DNA of 34,148 bases from Cohnella thermotolerans DSM 17683 (GTDB lineage Bacteria > Bacillota > Bacilli > Paenibacillales > Paenibacillaceae), in assembly GCF_000429825.1 (NCBI RefSeq), contig NZ_KE386960.1:1-34148 (forward strand), read 5' to 3'. Shown here piece after piece: positions 8,219 through 15,506 of this stretch. The notes beneath the pieces are model-generated. The model was given only the letters and a program-made list of their open reading frames with translations. It searched no databases and had not been told where the DNA came from. Every line of letters starts with the position of its first letter. The first letter of the stretch is position 1. A program made the translations under genes and the position numbers.

Positions 8219-8644
8219 ATGAGCGACAAACCGCTTGTCTATTTCTTGTGTACGGGCAATTCCTGCCGCAGCCAAATGGCAGACGGCTTTCTGAACGCGC
8301 TAGGAGGGGATAAATACGAGGTGAAAAGCGCAGGGCTCGAAGCGCACGGACTCCATCCTCGCGCCGTTCAAGTGATGAAGGAAGCCGGCGTTGACATTAG
8401 CGGCAACACTTCAGACGTCATCAATCCGGACATTTTGAACCGGGCAACGTATGTCATAACGCTTTGCGGACATGCGGACGAGCATTGCCCAGTCATCCAA
8501 AATCCTAACGTCATCAAATGGCACTGGGGCTTTGATGACCCGGCGAAGGCAACCGGCACCGAAGACGAGATCATGGCGCAATTCCGTAACGTACGGGACG
8601 CCATCAAAGCGCGAATCGAAGCGTTCGTTCAACAAGGGAAATAA
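8219..8644 (+). CDS. arsC: arsenate reductase ArsC, thioredoxin-coupled type
   Basis: Reduces arsenate to arsenite for export by ArsB, using the low-molecular-weight tyrosine phosphatase fold. From the chosen ATG the nucleophile P-loop CTGNSCRS has Cys11, and the redox relay Cys83 and Cys90 sits in [11 protein letters not shown]. These match Cys10/82/89 of Bacillus ArsC. The length is 141 residues. The ATG at 8219 is preferred to a TTG six bases earlier because the AGGGG site is then nine bases upstream instead of three. It lies 35 bp after arsB, and a long hairpin follows immediately. Confidence 0.96.
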   Translation: MSDKPLVYFLCTGNSCRSQMADGFLNALGGDKYEVKSAGLEAHGLHPRAVQVMKEAGVDISGNTSDVINPDILNRATYVITLCGHADEHCPVIQNPNVIKWHWGFDDPAKATGTEDEIMAQFRNVRDAIKARIEAFVQQGK

Positions 8645-8647
8645 GAC

Positions 8648-8690
8648 AACAAGAAGTTCCTCCCGCGGCATGCGTAAGGAACTTCTTGTT
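8648..8690 (+). terminator. hairpin ending the ars operon
   Basis: AACAAGAAGTTCCT pairs perfectly with AGGAACTTCTTGTT (14 bp) across a 15-nt loop, right after the arsC stop. The T run is weak (CCTAATTT), so it may stop transcription only partly or protect the mRNA end. Confidence 0.6.
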
Positions 8691-8691
8691 C

Positions 8692-8805
8692 CTAATTTAC
8701 CCCTACAACTTCGCTTTGTCTCTCCATAAACAGGACGTCTCGCCAGACGCCATTCCTTTTGCCGACCTTGACCCGCCGACCGACCTCGCGAAAGCCATGC
8801 TCATC
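8692..8805 (-). pseudogene. GNAT acetyltransferase C-terminal remnant
   Basis: A minus frame reads DEHGFREVGRRVKVGKRNGV, then WRDVLFMERQSEVVGVN and a stop. HGFREVGxxxxVGxxNGxWxDVLxMER is the usual C-terminus of GNAT N-acetyltransferases of the RimJ/PAT kind. The upstream acetyl-CoA-binding part is missing. The next 310 bp (to 9119) carry a different open minus frame (containing YLEELDRVQLNGYYLNKKWN) that I cannot identify and which has no ribosome site. The stretch looks degenerate. Confidence 0.5.
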
Positions 8806-9119
8806 ATTGCGTATATCTCGTCCAGGACCGAAGCGTTTGTGCGACGTCGGATCCCTTTGCTATCATGTTATGAATATCTTCGTTGATCCGTTGCCGAGCA
8901 TCGTTCCACTTCTTGTTCAAGTAGTATCCGTTAAGCTGCACGCGGTCGAGCTCCTCCAAGTAACGGGATACGATCCGTTGCTTCGTCAACCCCCTTTGTT
9001 CCGCTTGAGATCTCGTGATCGGCGGCATCCACGAATGGCATTTCAAGAGATACCAACCCCAATATACCCCCAACCGATCGGGAAGTCCGGTATGTTCCAA
9101 CAAGCCCTATCCGATGCAT

Positions 9120-9899
9120 TTAGCCATTTTTGACCCGGTAGCGGTTCCGATAGCCGAGCTCTTTGGAAATGAGATCCGCATACTTCTTCACGTAGTAGCT
9201 GTACCGCTCGACATTTTGCGGGGTGAATCGGAGCGTGGGACCGGCACAGTTCAAGGAGCCGATTACCGTATTCTCATAAGAGAAGATCGGGGCCCCGATG
9301 CCGGTCGTGCCGGCGGTAGCCTCCCCGGTGGTCATCGCATAGCCCTGCTCGCGGATCGTGACGATCTCCGCCTCAATGTATTCCCGCGACAGCGGCTTTA
9401 AGGAAGGAATGGAAGACCAGTCCACGTTGGACAATATTTTGTCTCTCGTTTTTTGGGGCAAATAAGCGAGGATGACGCGGTTGGAAGCGCCAATGAACAA
9501 AGGAAGCCTCAAGCCGATCGGTTCGGAAATTTTCAAAATTTGGGGAGAATCGATGCTGTCGATGTAGACGCCCTCCTCGTTCTCCCTCGTGGCCAAATAG
9601 ACGGTTTCGTTCGTTTTCTGGCACAGCTCTTCCATGAACGGCCTCGAGACCGAACGGAGCATGAGGCTGTCCCACATGAGAAATCCGTACTTCATCACGG
9701 ACAAACCGAGCTTGTACTTCTTGTTCTTGTTGTTCTGCGCCACGAAGCCGTGCCTCGATAACGAGACCAGAATTCGATGAACGCTTTGAACCGGCATATC
9801 CAGCTCTCTGCTGATTTCAGTGACGCTCATTTCCTTCTCGCTCCCTTGCGGGACGAGAATATCCAATATGCAGATGGCTTTCGAAATGACTCCGGACAT
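9120..9899 (-). CDS. IclR-family transcriptional regulator
   Basis: 259 residues. The N-terminal winged helix-turn-helix spans residues 5-65 (SKAICILDILVPQG..., VTEISRELDMPVQSVHRILVSLSRHGFV). The C-terminal effector domain has ETVYLATRENEEGVYIDSID, PLFIGASNRVILAYLP, REQGYAMTTGEATAGTTGIG-APIF and GSLNCAGPTLRFT. IclR proteins control catabolic operons in response to small carbon compounds. The neighbouring copper amine oxidase operon is the obvious target. A 15-bp palindrome found three times between the amine oxidase and amt also occurs, imperfectly, upstream of this gene at 9975-9989. The start follows a GGGGTGAG ribosome site. The effector is unknown; an amine or derived aldehyde/acid is my guess. 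Confidence 0.9.
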   Translation of the reverse strand: MSGVISKAICILDILVPQGSEKEMSVTEISRELDMPVQSVHRILVSLSRHGFVAQNNKNKKYKLGLSVMKYGFLMWDSLMLRSVSRPFMEELCQKTNETVYLATRENEEGVYIDSIDSPQILKISEPIGLRLPLFIGASNRVILAYLPQKTRDKILSNVDWSSIPSLKPLSREYIEAEIVTIREQGYAMTTGEATAGTTGIGAPIFSYENTVIGSLNCAGPTLRFTPQNVERYSYYVKKYADLISKELGYRNRYRVKNG

Positions 9900-9938
9900 G
9901 AGAGCTCACCCCACGGAAAAGTCACTTTTCATAACATA

Positions 9939-9989
9939 AATGTACCACAAAAATAACGGAACACAATTTGAATTTCTCGCATATTGGGA
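9939..9989 (-). promoter_or_regulatory. iclR promoter with predicted IclR operator
   Basis: Minus-strand promoter-like pair TTGTGT (9966-9961) and TACATT (9944-9939), spacer 16 bp. On the plus strand TCTCGCATATTGGGA (9975-9989) matches 13 of 15 positions of the palindrome TCYCGAATAGYGRGA found near amt. It ends eight bases upstream of the -35, nearly the same spacing as at the other two promoters. Confidence 0.5.
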
Positions 9990-10020
9990 AAACGTTCAAA
10001 AGTTCTTCGATCGATCCCGA

Positions 10021-10052
10021 AAAACGAAAAGCCGGCATTGACGCGCCGGCTT
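10021..10052 (-). terminator. intrinsic terminator of the amine oxidase operon
   Basis: AAGCCGGC / GCCGGCTT stem with an 8-nt loop, followed on the minus strand by TTTTCGTTTTT, directly after the small membrane protein gene. Confidence 0.75.
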
Positions 10053-10060
10053 CGTATGAA

Positions 10061-10420
10061 TTAAAACGAGACAACCGTATAGATCCCCATCCCCAAGACG
10101 CCAAGCGAAACGAGGCTGCACCAATAAGTCCGGTGGGTGCTGCTGCGCCGGTTTTTCCACGCCAACCACAGCTGCCTTACCGCAAAATAAGTGCCGAACA
10201 GGTTAACGATCACGAGCGCCGGCAAAAGCAGCTGCAAGAGAGACGATCCGCTTCCCCCCATGCCGTGATGATGCATCTGCATTTGGGCAGCCGCCCCCAT
10301 CAGCACCGGGGCCGCCAGCCAGTGAACGAGATGCAGAAGGATGATGCCCGTAAAGGATAGAACCGATAGAGCCGAATACTTCGTCTCTTTACCCAAATAC
10401 CGGATCTTCCGCCACTTCAC
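10061..10420 (-). CDS. small His-rich membrane protein, cotranscribed with the amine oxidase
   Basis: 119-residue protein with about three membrane spans (residues 18-42, 62-82, 99-117) and an outward or inward loop MQMHHHGMGG (residues 47-56). Met/His clusters of this kind often bind copper. It is the second gene after a copper-dependent amine oxidase, with the ribosome site AAGGAGTGAGTCT starting next to that gene's stop and a GTG start 12 bases on. A role in supplying or sensing copper, or in handling the amine substrate, is inferred from context and the Met/His loop only. I recognise no family. Confidence 0.75.
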   Translation of the reverse strand: MKWRKIRYLGKETKYSALSVLSFTGIILLHLVHWLAAPVLMGAAAQMQMHHHGMGGSGSSLLQLLLPALVIVNLFGTYFAVRQLWLAWKNRRSSTHRTYWCSLVSLGVLGMGIYTVVSF

Positions 10421-10432
10421 AGACTCACTCCT

Positions 10433-12376
10433 TTAGCTTTGGCAGCCGTTCGCTTTCATCGCGCTGCTGCAAGCGTGTTTCTTGGGCATCGGAGGAAGGT
10501 CGATCGCCGGGCTCCGGTTGAAGAAGCCGACCGGTTTGAGCATGAAGCCGATGTAGGCGGCGGGCATGACCGGCCAGTCCTCCGGACGCGGAACATGCGT
10601 ATGCCCCATCGTATACCAGACGACGATGTCCGTATTTTTGACCGGCCGGTCCTGCTCGACCCACGCGGACAGCCCGTCGCCGCCGATATGCTGGTTCGGA
10701 TAGTTGCCGGCGGCGTACATTTCGTTCTCGTTATACGGCGTCACCCACAAATGATGCCGAATAAACCCGGCACGCTTGATCAGACTCGAGTTGGGCGAGG
10801 CGAATGGAAAGCAGTTCTCCCCAGTCACGATTTTGTACCCGACCGATTGTCCGTAATCGTTCTTGACATTGTCGTTGACGATCTTCCAGTAACGGGCCGT
10901 CTCCAGCTTTATGTCCCGCACGGCTTGCCGCTCCGTCTCCAACAGCGTGGATTTCGCGTAAAATCCGTTGTCGCGCGGATTCTGTTCCCCCGGTTCCTCC
11001 GCTACTACGTTTACTTCGTAAACGGAGTTTTCATTCCCGTCAATTTGCATATCCATGCGCACGTTGAAAAAATGCTGATGGTTCGGCGCGTACAGATCCG
11101 GACCGATCATCGTGCCGTATTTCGGCGTCTCGCCCGGATGCAGGCCGGCCGTGGACAGAATGCCCGTCAACTTCACTTCGAACTGAATGCTGCCGTCCTG
11201 GTAGAAATACCAGAAGAAGCCGTATTCGTAATTGGCCACCGTCGAGATGGACGAGACGACCAACCGACGAGAACGTCTCACCTCGACATCATTGGTCCTC
11301 CAATCGGTATGCTTCCAGAGAATGCCGTAATCCTCTTCGTGCATGCATATGGCGTTCTTGATCGTCATGAGCTCGCCTTTGCTGTCGGTCATGATCCCGT
11401 CGAAATATTGGATGTAGCCGACGCAATCGCAGCCGAGCTCCAGGCTGTTGGCCAGTTGGCCGATCCCGTATTCCCCGCTGTCGAAGGCGTTCTTGCGGTT
11501 CTGAATCGGTCCCGGGTCTCCGTACGGAACGACCATCTCCGAGAGAGCCGCGCGGTAGAGGACGGGACGGTCGCGCCCCTGATCCCTGTACGTCACCGTA
11601 TGAATCGTCAGCCCTTCCCTGGCGTTAAAGCCGATGCGGAACTTCCAGTTTTGCCATTCCACCTCGTGGCCGTTAATCGCGAAGCTCGGCCCTTCCGGCT
11701 GCGTAATTTCAATCGGCCTGATGCCGGTACGCAGCGGCCCGACGCGATCCGGCGTATAGTTCGCTTCCTGCATCGGGATCTTCGTATACTCGTACTCTTC
11801 CACCCGCAGCACTTCCATCTTGTTTAAATCCACGATCGGGACGAGCGGCAGCGGGCGCGCATACCCGTTGTCCTTCTCGTCGCTGCGGAGGAAGCAGAGC
11901 GGACGCGCGAGCCGAATCGTCGCATCCTCTTCCGCGCCCCAGTTGCCGGCCGACCATAGGTCGACCATGACGAGCTCCGGCGAATCGATGCCAAGCCGTT
12001 CGAGCGCATCAAGGAACAACGGGCTGGCCTTCACCGCCGCTTCGCATTCGACTTGCTCGTCCAGCATGATCATCGGCTGCACGCCGGGAATGTGCTTCCA
12101 CGAGACGACTTGCATTCGGTTCAGCGAGACGACCGCTTCGTAGGTCGCATTGTCCTTGCTGTTAAGCACGATGAGAAACGCTTCCCGCTCGAAGGGCTTC
12201 GTCCCGTCGAAAGCAAGCACCACCTCCTTTTTCGGCTCCTTCAGCATGACGGATACGAAGCGGTCGTTCCCGCCCAGCCGTCTCTGCTTCTTTACCACGC
12301 TTACCGCCGCCAAAATCTCCTCTTTGCTCAGCGGCTCCAAGGGGTGGTTGCCAAGCTCAACCGTCAATTGCGCCAT
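10433..12376 (-). CDS. copper-containing primary-amine oxidase
   Basis: Topaquinone enzyme oxidising primary amines to aldehydes with release of NH3 and H2O2. The 647-residue length fits the Arthrobacter-type family and there is no signal peptide, so it should be cytosolic. The topaquinone precursor is Tyr383 in VANYEYGFFWYF. Copper ligands are His433 and His435 (NHQHFFNV) and His592 (MGHTHVPRPEDWPVMP). The catalytic base is Asp299 in KNAFDSGEYG. These positions are within two residues of the Arthrobacter globiformis enzyme (382, 431, 433, 592, 298). The C-terminus is Cys/Lys rich (PKKHACSSAMKANGCQS). The start follows GAGGGAAACGAA. It is first in a two-gene operon, next to an IclR regulator and divergent from ammonium transport genes, which suggests use of amines as nitrogen source. 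Confidence 0.97.
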   Translation of the reverse strand: MAQLTVELGNHPLEPLSKEEILAAVSVVKKQRRLGGNDRFVSVMLKEPKKEVVLAFDGTKPFEREAFLIVLNSKDNATYEAVVSLNRMQVVSWKHIPGVQPMIMLDEQVECEAAVKASPLFLDALERLGIDSPELVMVDLWSAGNWGAEEDATIRLARPLCFLRSDEKDNGYARPLPLVPIVDLNKMEVLRVEEYEYTKIPMQEANYTPDRVGPLRTGIRPIEITQPEGPSFAINGHEVEWQNWKFRIGFNAREGLTIHTVTYRDQGRDRPVLYRAALSEMVVPYGDPGPIQNRKNAFDSGEYGIGQLANSLELGCDCVGYIQYFDGIMTDSKGELMTIKNAICMHEEDYGILWKHTDWRTNDVEVRRSRRLVVSSISTVANYEYGFFWYFYQDGSIQFEVKLTGILSTAGLHPGETPKYGTMIGPDLYAPNHQHFFNVRMDMQIDGNENSVYEVNVVAEEPGEQNPRDNGFYAKSTLLETERQAVRDIKLETARYWKIVNDNVKNDYGQSVGYKIVTGENCFPFASPNSSLIKRAGFIRHHLWVTPYNENEMYAAGNYPNQHIGGDGLSAWVEQDRPVKNTDIVVWYTMGHTHVPRPEDWPVMPAAYIGFMLKPVGFFNRSPAIDLPPMPKKHACSSAMKANGCQS

Positions 12377-12424
12377 TTCGTTTCCCTCATTTCGGTAAGT
12401 TTTTGAATGTCAACTTATGTGACA

Positions 12425-12452
12425 ATCATATTCAGGAAAACGGCAGCTCAAA
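12425..12452 (-). promoter_or_regulatory. candidate promoter of the amine oxidase operon
   Basis: Minus strand TTTGAG (12452-12447), 16-bp spacer, TATGAT (12430-12425). It is weak as a sigma-A promoter, as expected for an activator-dependent one. Palindrome A ends nine bases upstream of its -35. Confidence 0.4.
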
Positions 12453-12461
12453 AGTTCGCTA

Positions 12462-12476
12462 TCCCGAATAGCGGGA
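12462..12476. promoter_or_regulatory. palindromic operator A (predicted IclR site)
   Basis: TCCCGAATAGCGGGA, an inverted repeat with five-base arms. It is one of three near-identical copies in the amine oxidase-amt gap, with a fourth before iclR. Confidence 0.65.
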
Positions 12477-12500
12477 AGCGAGGCATTTTTTTGTCGTTCA

Positions 12501-12515
12501 TCCCACTATTCGGGA
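12501..12515. promoter_or_regulatory. palindromic operator B (predicted IclR site)
   Basis: On the minus strand it reads TCCCGAATAGTGGGA, differing from operator A at one base. It lies midway between the two divergent promoters. Confidence 0.65.
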
Positions 12516-12572
12516 TGCCCATGGCGCTCCGTACCGCGAACGGAACACCATTTTCACAAAATCTTCATTTTT

Positions 12573-12587
12573 TCTCGAATAGTGAGA
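12573..12587. promoter_or_regulatory. palindromic operator C (predicted IclR site)
   Basis: TCTCGAATAGTGAGA, with compensating changes in both arms relative to operators A and B that keep the symmetry. It ends nine bases before the amt -35. Confidence 0.62.
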
Positions 12588-12596
12588 TGAGGCCGT

Positions 12597-12624
12597 TTGG
12601 CAACGCGGACTTCCCAGTAATAAT
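12597..12624 (+). promoter_or_regulatory. candidate amt promoter
   Basis: TTGGCA (12597-12602), 16-bp spacer, AATAAT (12619-12624), about 40 bp before the amt start. There is no GG-N10-GC pair, so it is not a sigma-54 promoter. Confidence 0.5.
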
Positions 12625-12663
12625 CGTGTTAAAGAACATGACATTAAATTGGGAGGAATGCTT

Positions 12664-14079
12664 ATGCGGTTTCGTCGTAAGAAATGGCTCGTCTTCATTA
12701 CATCCTTCTTCCTCTTTTGTTTCGCGGCTTTTCCCCTTTCCGCTTTCGCGGAAGGGGAGAACGCTGCGGTCGATACGGGGGACACCACCTGGCTCCTGGT
12801 TTCGTCCGCACTGGTCATGTTTATGTTCATGCCGGGTTTGGCGTTGTTCTACGGCGGGCTGGTCGGTCAACGGAACATTCTGTCGACGGTCATGTACAGC
12901 TTAAGCTCCTTCGTCGTCGTGACGCTGGTATGGATGCTGTGGGGATATAGCTTTGCCTTCGGTCCCGGTGTAGGGGGAATCTTCGGCGGCTTCGATTTTC
13001 TCGGCTTCCAGCACGTCGGGCCCGAAGCGAAGGACGGCCTTACGATTCCGCATCTCATCTTTGCCATCTATCAGGGGCTGTTCGCCGCCATCACGACGGC
13101 GATCATCTCCGGCGGCGTCGTGGAGCGAATCCGCTTCTCGGTCTGGATCGTGTTCTCGATTCTCTGGGTAACGATCGTTTACGCTCCGATGGCCTTCTGG
13201 ACGTGGGGCGGCGGTTGGCTGTCCAAGCTCGGAGGCCTGGACTTTGCGGGAGGCACGGTCGTCCATATTTTGTCCGGCGTCAGCGCGCTCACAGCCGCCC
13301 TCGTGGTCGGAAAGCGCCGCTCCTTCCCTCATAAGACGCTTCCGCCGCACAACCTCGTCTTCTTCCTCATCGGCGCCATGTTCCTGTGGTTCGGATGGTT
13401 CGGCTTCAATGCCGGCAGTGCGCTCGCTTCCGGCGGACTCGCCTCCGTAGCGTTCGCCACGACGCAAATTGCGGGTTCTGCGGGCGGCCTCGTATGGATC
13501 TTCATCGAATGGGCGCTCCGCAAGAAACCGACGCTTGTCGGAGGGGCCACCGGCGGCATCGCCGGCCTTGTCGCCATCACGCCGGCGGCGGGCTACGTCT
13601 CCGTTCTGTCCTCCGTCGCCATCGGCGGCCTGGCCAGCGTCGTCTGCTACTGGGCGCTGAACGTGCTGAAGGCGAAGCTGCAATACGACGACACCTTGGA
13701 CGTGTTCGGCGTTCACGGGATCGGGGGGATATGGGGAGCGATCGCGACCGGCATCTTCGCCAGCAAGGAAGTGAATCCCGCCGGTGCGAACGGCCTCCTG
13801 TACGGCAATCCCGGGCAAGTCGCCACACAAGCGATCGACGTTCTTGTCGCCGTTCTTCTCGCCGCGATCGGCACCTTCGTCATTCTCAAGGTCATCAGCC
13901 TGTTCGCTCCGCTGCGGGTTACCGAAGAACAAGAGATGTCCGGGCTGGATATCAGCCTGCACGGCGAGAATGCCTACAACACGTTCGAAGGCATGAACAG
14001 CGAGATGGCGCCCGCGCCTCAGAGCCCCTTCGCCGCAACCGGCGCCATGGCCGTCCATGCCGGGATGAAGGGAGTCTGA
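12664..14079 (+). CDS. amt: ammonium transporter (Amt family)
   Basis: 471-residue Amt/MEP/Rh channel-type transporter that takes up ammonium. After a cleavable-looking signal (residues 1-30, KKWLVFITSFFLFCFAAFPL...AFA) there are 11 membrane spans. The twin pore histidines are in GGTVVHILSG and FGVHGIGGIWG, and the phenylalanine gate and substrate-entry segment are in PGLALFYGGLVGQRNILS. The ATG at 12664 is chosen because GGGAGGAATGCTT precedes it; the TTG at 12649 has no ribosome site. Five bases separate it from glnK, the classic amt-glnK pair. Its promoter shares palindromic operators with the divergent amine oxidase, so ammonia released from amines may be its physiological context. Confidence 0.96.
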   Translation: MRFRRKKWLVFITSFFLFCFAAFPLSAFAEGENAAVDTGDTTWLLVSSALVMFMFMPGLALFYGGLVGQRNILSTVMYSLSSFVVVTLVWMLWGYSFAFGPGVGGIFGGFDFLGFQHVGPEAKDGLTIPHLIFAIYQGLFAAITTAIISGGVVERIRFSVWIVFSILWVTIVYAPMAFWTWGGGWLSKLGGLDFAGGTVVHILSGVSALTAALVVGKRRSFPHKTLPPHNLVFFLIGAMFLWFGWFGFNAGSALASGGLASVAFATTQIAGSAGGLVWIFIEWALRKKPTLVGGATGGIAGLVAITPAAGYVSVLSSVAIGGLASVVCYWALNVLKAKLQYDDTLDVFGVHGIGGIWGAIATGIFASKEVNPAGANGLLYGNPGQVATQAIDVLVAVLLAAIGTFVILKVISLFAPLRVTEEQEMSGLDISLHGENAYNTFEGMNSEMAPAPQSPFAATGAMAVHAGMKGV

Positions 14080-14083
14080 CCCG

Positions 14084-14422
14084 ATGAAGCTGCTGACGAT
14101 CATTATCCGTCCGGAGAAGCTGAGCAGCGTAACGGCGGCGCTCCACGAGATCGGCATCAACGGCATGACGATCAGCGACGTACGCGGTCAGGGTACGCAA
14201 AAAGGCGTCCGGACGATCTACCGGGGCGTGGAATATCAAACGGATTTTATTATGAAAAACAAAATCGAAACGGCCGTCAGCGACGACAGATACGAGCAAG
14301 CGATCGAGGCGGTCATGGACGCCGCCCGGACCGGAGAAGTGGGCGACGGCAAAATTTTTGTGACCGACGTGGTGGACGCCGTCCGGATCCGCACCGGCGA
14401 GCGCGGCGACAGCGTGTTGTGA
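14084..14422 (+). CDS. glnK: P-II nitrogen regulatory protein GlnK
   Basis: 112-residue trimeric signal protein. The T-loop (about residues 36-54) carries Tyr51 in YRGVEYQTDF, the residue modified in some P-II proteins. The B-loop region is RTGEVGDGKIFV and the C-loop is DAVRIRTGERGDSVL. It binds ATP/ADP and 2-oxoglutarate and blocks Amt when nitrogen is plentiful. The T-loop sequence RGQGTQKGVRTIY differs from the enterobacterial RGFGRQKGHTELY, as is usual in Firmicutes. It is cotranscribed with amt. Confidence 0.96.
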   Translation: MKLLTIIIRPEKLSSVTAALHEIGINGMTISDVRGQGTQKGVRTIYRGVEYQTDFIMKNKIETAVSDDRYEQAIEAVMDAARTGEVGDGKIFVTDVVDAVRIRTGERGDSVL

Positions 14423-14433
14423 CTTAGACCCAT

Positions 14434-14459
14434 AAAAAAGACGCCCGTGTGCGGGCATC
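14434..14459 (-). terminator. hairpin terminator in the glnK-tetR gap
   Basis: GATGCCCG-CACA-CGGGCGTC followed by TTTTTT on the minus strand. On the plus strand it follows the glnK stop but lacks a T run. Confidence 0.6.
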
Positions 14460-14513
14460 GCCGGACTGCCGGGTGATTCGCCCGGCACAAAGGTTCTCGG
14501 GTTTGCAAGCCAT

Positions 14514-14552
14514 CAAAAAAAGACCGTTCTCCTCTCGATCAGCAACGGTCTT
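14514..14552 (-). terminator. second minus-strand terminator in the glnK-tetR gap
   Basis: AAGACCGTT / AACGGTCTT stem with a 15-nt loop and seven T on the minus strand. It ends transcripts coming from tetR or from the TetR-controlled promoter at 14780-14808. Confidence 0.65.
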
Positions 14553-14615
14553 CCTTCATTCCGTTTTCTGGCCTGTTCCTTCAAATACGCGCCATTGCAC
14601 CCTTCTCGGCTTCCA

Positions 14616-14645
14616 ACCGTTCCTCGCATCGAGGCGAGGAACGGT
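14616..14645. repeat. perfect 12-bp inverted repeat, not a terminator
   Basis: ACCGTTCCTCGC-ATCGAG-GCGAGGAACGGT. The stem is perfect and GC-rich, but neither strand has a T run. I see no supportable gene in 14553-14750; short open frames there have no ribosome site. Confidence 0.5.
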
Positions 14646-14751
14646 GTCTGCCGCATCGCCGGCGATCGCCATGTGTTACGATGCCGCAAAGGCTTCTTTT
14701 CTCGGATAGCTGAGGAACACCGGATGCTTCGTTGCTTGTCCCCCCCAGGAA

Positions 14752-14809
14752 GTGATTGATCAATTACTAACTTGAAATCAATGTATCATGGCGTTATTGA
14801 TTAGTCAAT
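14752..14809 (-). promoter_or_regulatory. promoter with two TetR-type operators
   Basis: Minus strand -35 TTGACT (14808-14803), 17-bp spacer, -10 TACATT (14785-14780). One palindrome (ATTGATTAGTCAAT, 14796-14809) covers the -35. Another (GTGATTGATCAATTAC, 14752-14767) lies just after the start point and shares 14 of 16 bases (TTGATCAATTACTAAC against TTGATGAATCACTAAC) with the site in the tetR promoter. The promoter reads away from the tetR 3' end into DNA with no recognisable gene. Confidence 0.55.
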
Positions 14810-14826
14810 CACCATTCTTAAACTTC

Positions 14827-15348
14827 TCATATGTCCTTCAATTCGGGCATGTCCAGCGCTACCGAAACGTTGCACAGCATCCCTCTCGCGAGGAAGAGCA
14901 TTGTCCGTTCCTCGGCATTCGGAATACCAGCCGCGCGGAAGGCGTCCAGTACGATCCGGCGGACTTCCCCGAATCCTTGGCGCATCGCTTCCCGGATCGA
15001 ATCTTCCCGAATCGTCTGAGCCTGCATCTGAAGCAGAATTTCATTCTGGTGGGAGGCCAGAATCTCTTCGTAAGCCTGGATCAGGCCGCTCTCCAGCTGT
15101 TCCGGCGACGCCGACGCCACGACCTTGCGGAAGGAATCGTTCACCCGCGTCCAGGATACTTCCAATGCCGTCAAAAGCAGCGCTTCTTTGGTTGGGAAAA
15201 AGCGGAATATATACGGCTGGGAAATCTTGGCCCGTTCCGCAACTTGCGCCGTCGTAGCCCGGAAATAGCCGATCTCCGCAAATACCTCGATCGCCGCCGA
15301 TATGATGTCCAATTTCCGATTCACCGAGACCGACTCGATTTTTGCCAT
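14827..15348 (-). CDS. TetR-family repressor
   Basis: 173 residues. The helix-turn-helix lies at about residues 28-55 (FRATTAQVAERAKISQPYIF followed by RFFPTKEALL). The C-terminal helical ligand domain has no feature that names the ligand. The ATG follows AAAGGGGCGCTATCCG. An operator-like palindrome overlaps its own -10 region, and two related sites lie beyond its 3' end, so autoregulation is likely. TetR proteins of this sort usually control a drug pump or acyl-CoA-related genes. No such partner is present next to it. Confidence 0.92.
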   Translation of the reverse strand: MAKIESVSVNRKLDIISAAIEVFAEIGYFRATTAQVAERAKISQPYIFRFFPTKEALLLTALEVSWTRVNDSFRKVVASASPEQLESGLIQAYEEILASHQNEILLQMQAQTIREDSIREAMRQGFGEVRRIVLDAFRAAGIPNAEERTMLFLARGMLCNVSVALDMPELKDI

Positions 15349-15369
15349 CGGATAGCGCCCCTTTCATAC

Positions 15370-15413
15370 GTTAGTGATTCATCAATTGTAAAGGAAAAAG
15401 AATGACGAAGCAA
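15370..15413 (-). promoter_or_regulatory. tetR promoter and operator
   Basis: Minus strand TTGCTT (15413-15408), 17-bp spacer, TACAAT (15390-15385). The operator TTGATGAATCACTAAC runs from the -10 across the start point (15386-15371), a position suited to repression by its own product. Confidence 0.6.
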
Positions 15414-15506
15414 TTCGGCGGCATGCCCGGCAACGGAAACATTCGGTGATAAGGACAGGGAAGCTCCGAATATAATGGGCACAAAAACGTTAAGCGGGTG
15501 GATCGC

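Noticed and set aside
8804..9103. 99-codon minus frame between arsC and iclR as an intact gene
   Set aside because: No ribosome site; it overlaps an obvious GNAT remnant and matches no family I can name.
10439..11827. 462-codon plus-strand frame
   Set aside because: Antisense shadow of the amine oxidase gene, whose copper and topaquinone residues are all in place.
12462..12587. CRISPR-like repeats
   Set aside because: Only three 15-bp palindromes with unequal spacing, in a promoter region; they are operator-like, and no CRISPR array is present.
12590..12625. sigma-54 promoter for amt
   Set aside because: TGGCA is present, but the GC element at the required distance is missing; a sigma-A-like pair fits better.
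12901..14166. 421-codon minus-strand frame
   Set aside because: Antisense shadow of amt, full of Arg/Asp/Gly; no start signal.
14581..14763. 60-codon minus frame as the TetR target gene
   Set aside because: No ribosome site, irregular composition, and it runs through the perfect hairpin at 14616-14645.
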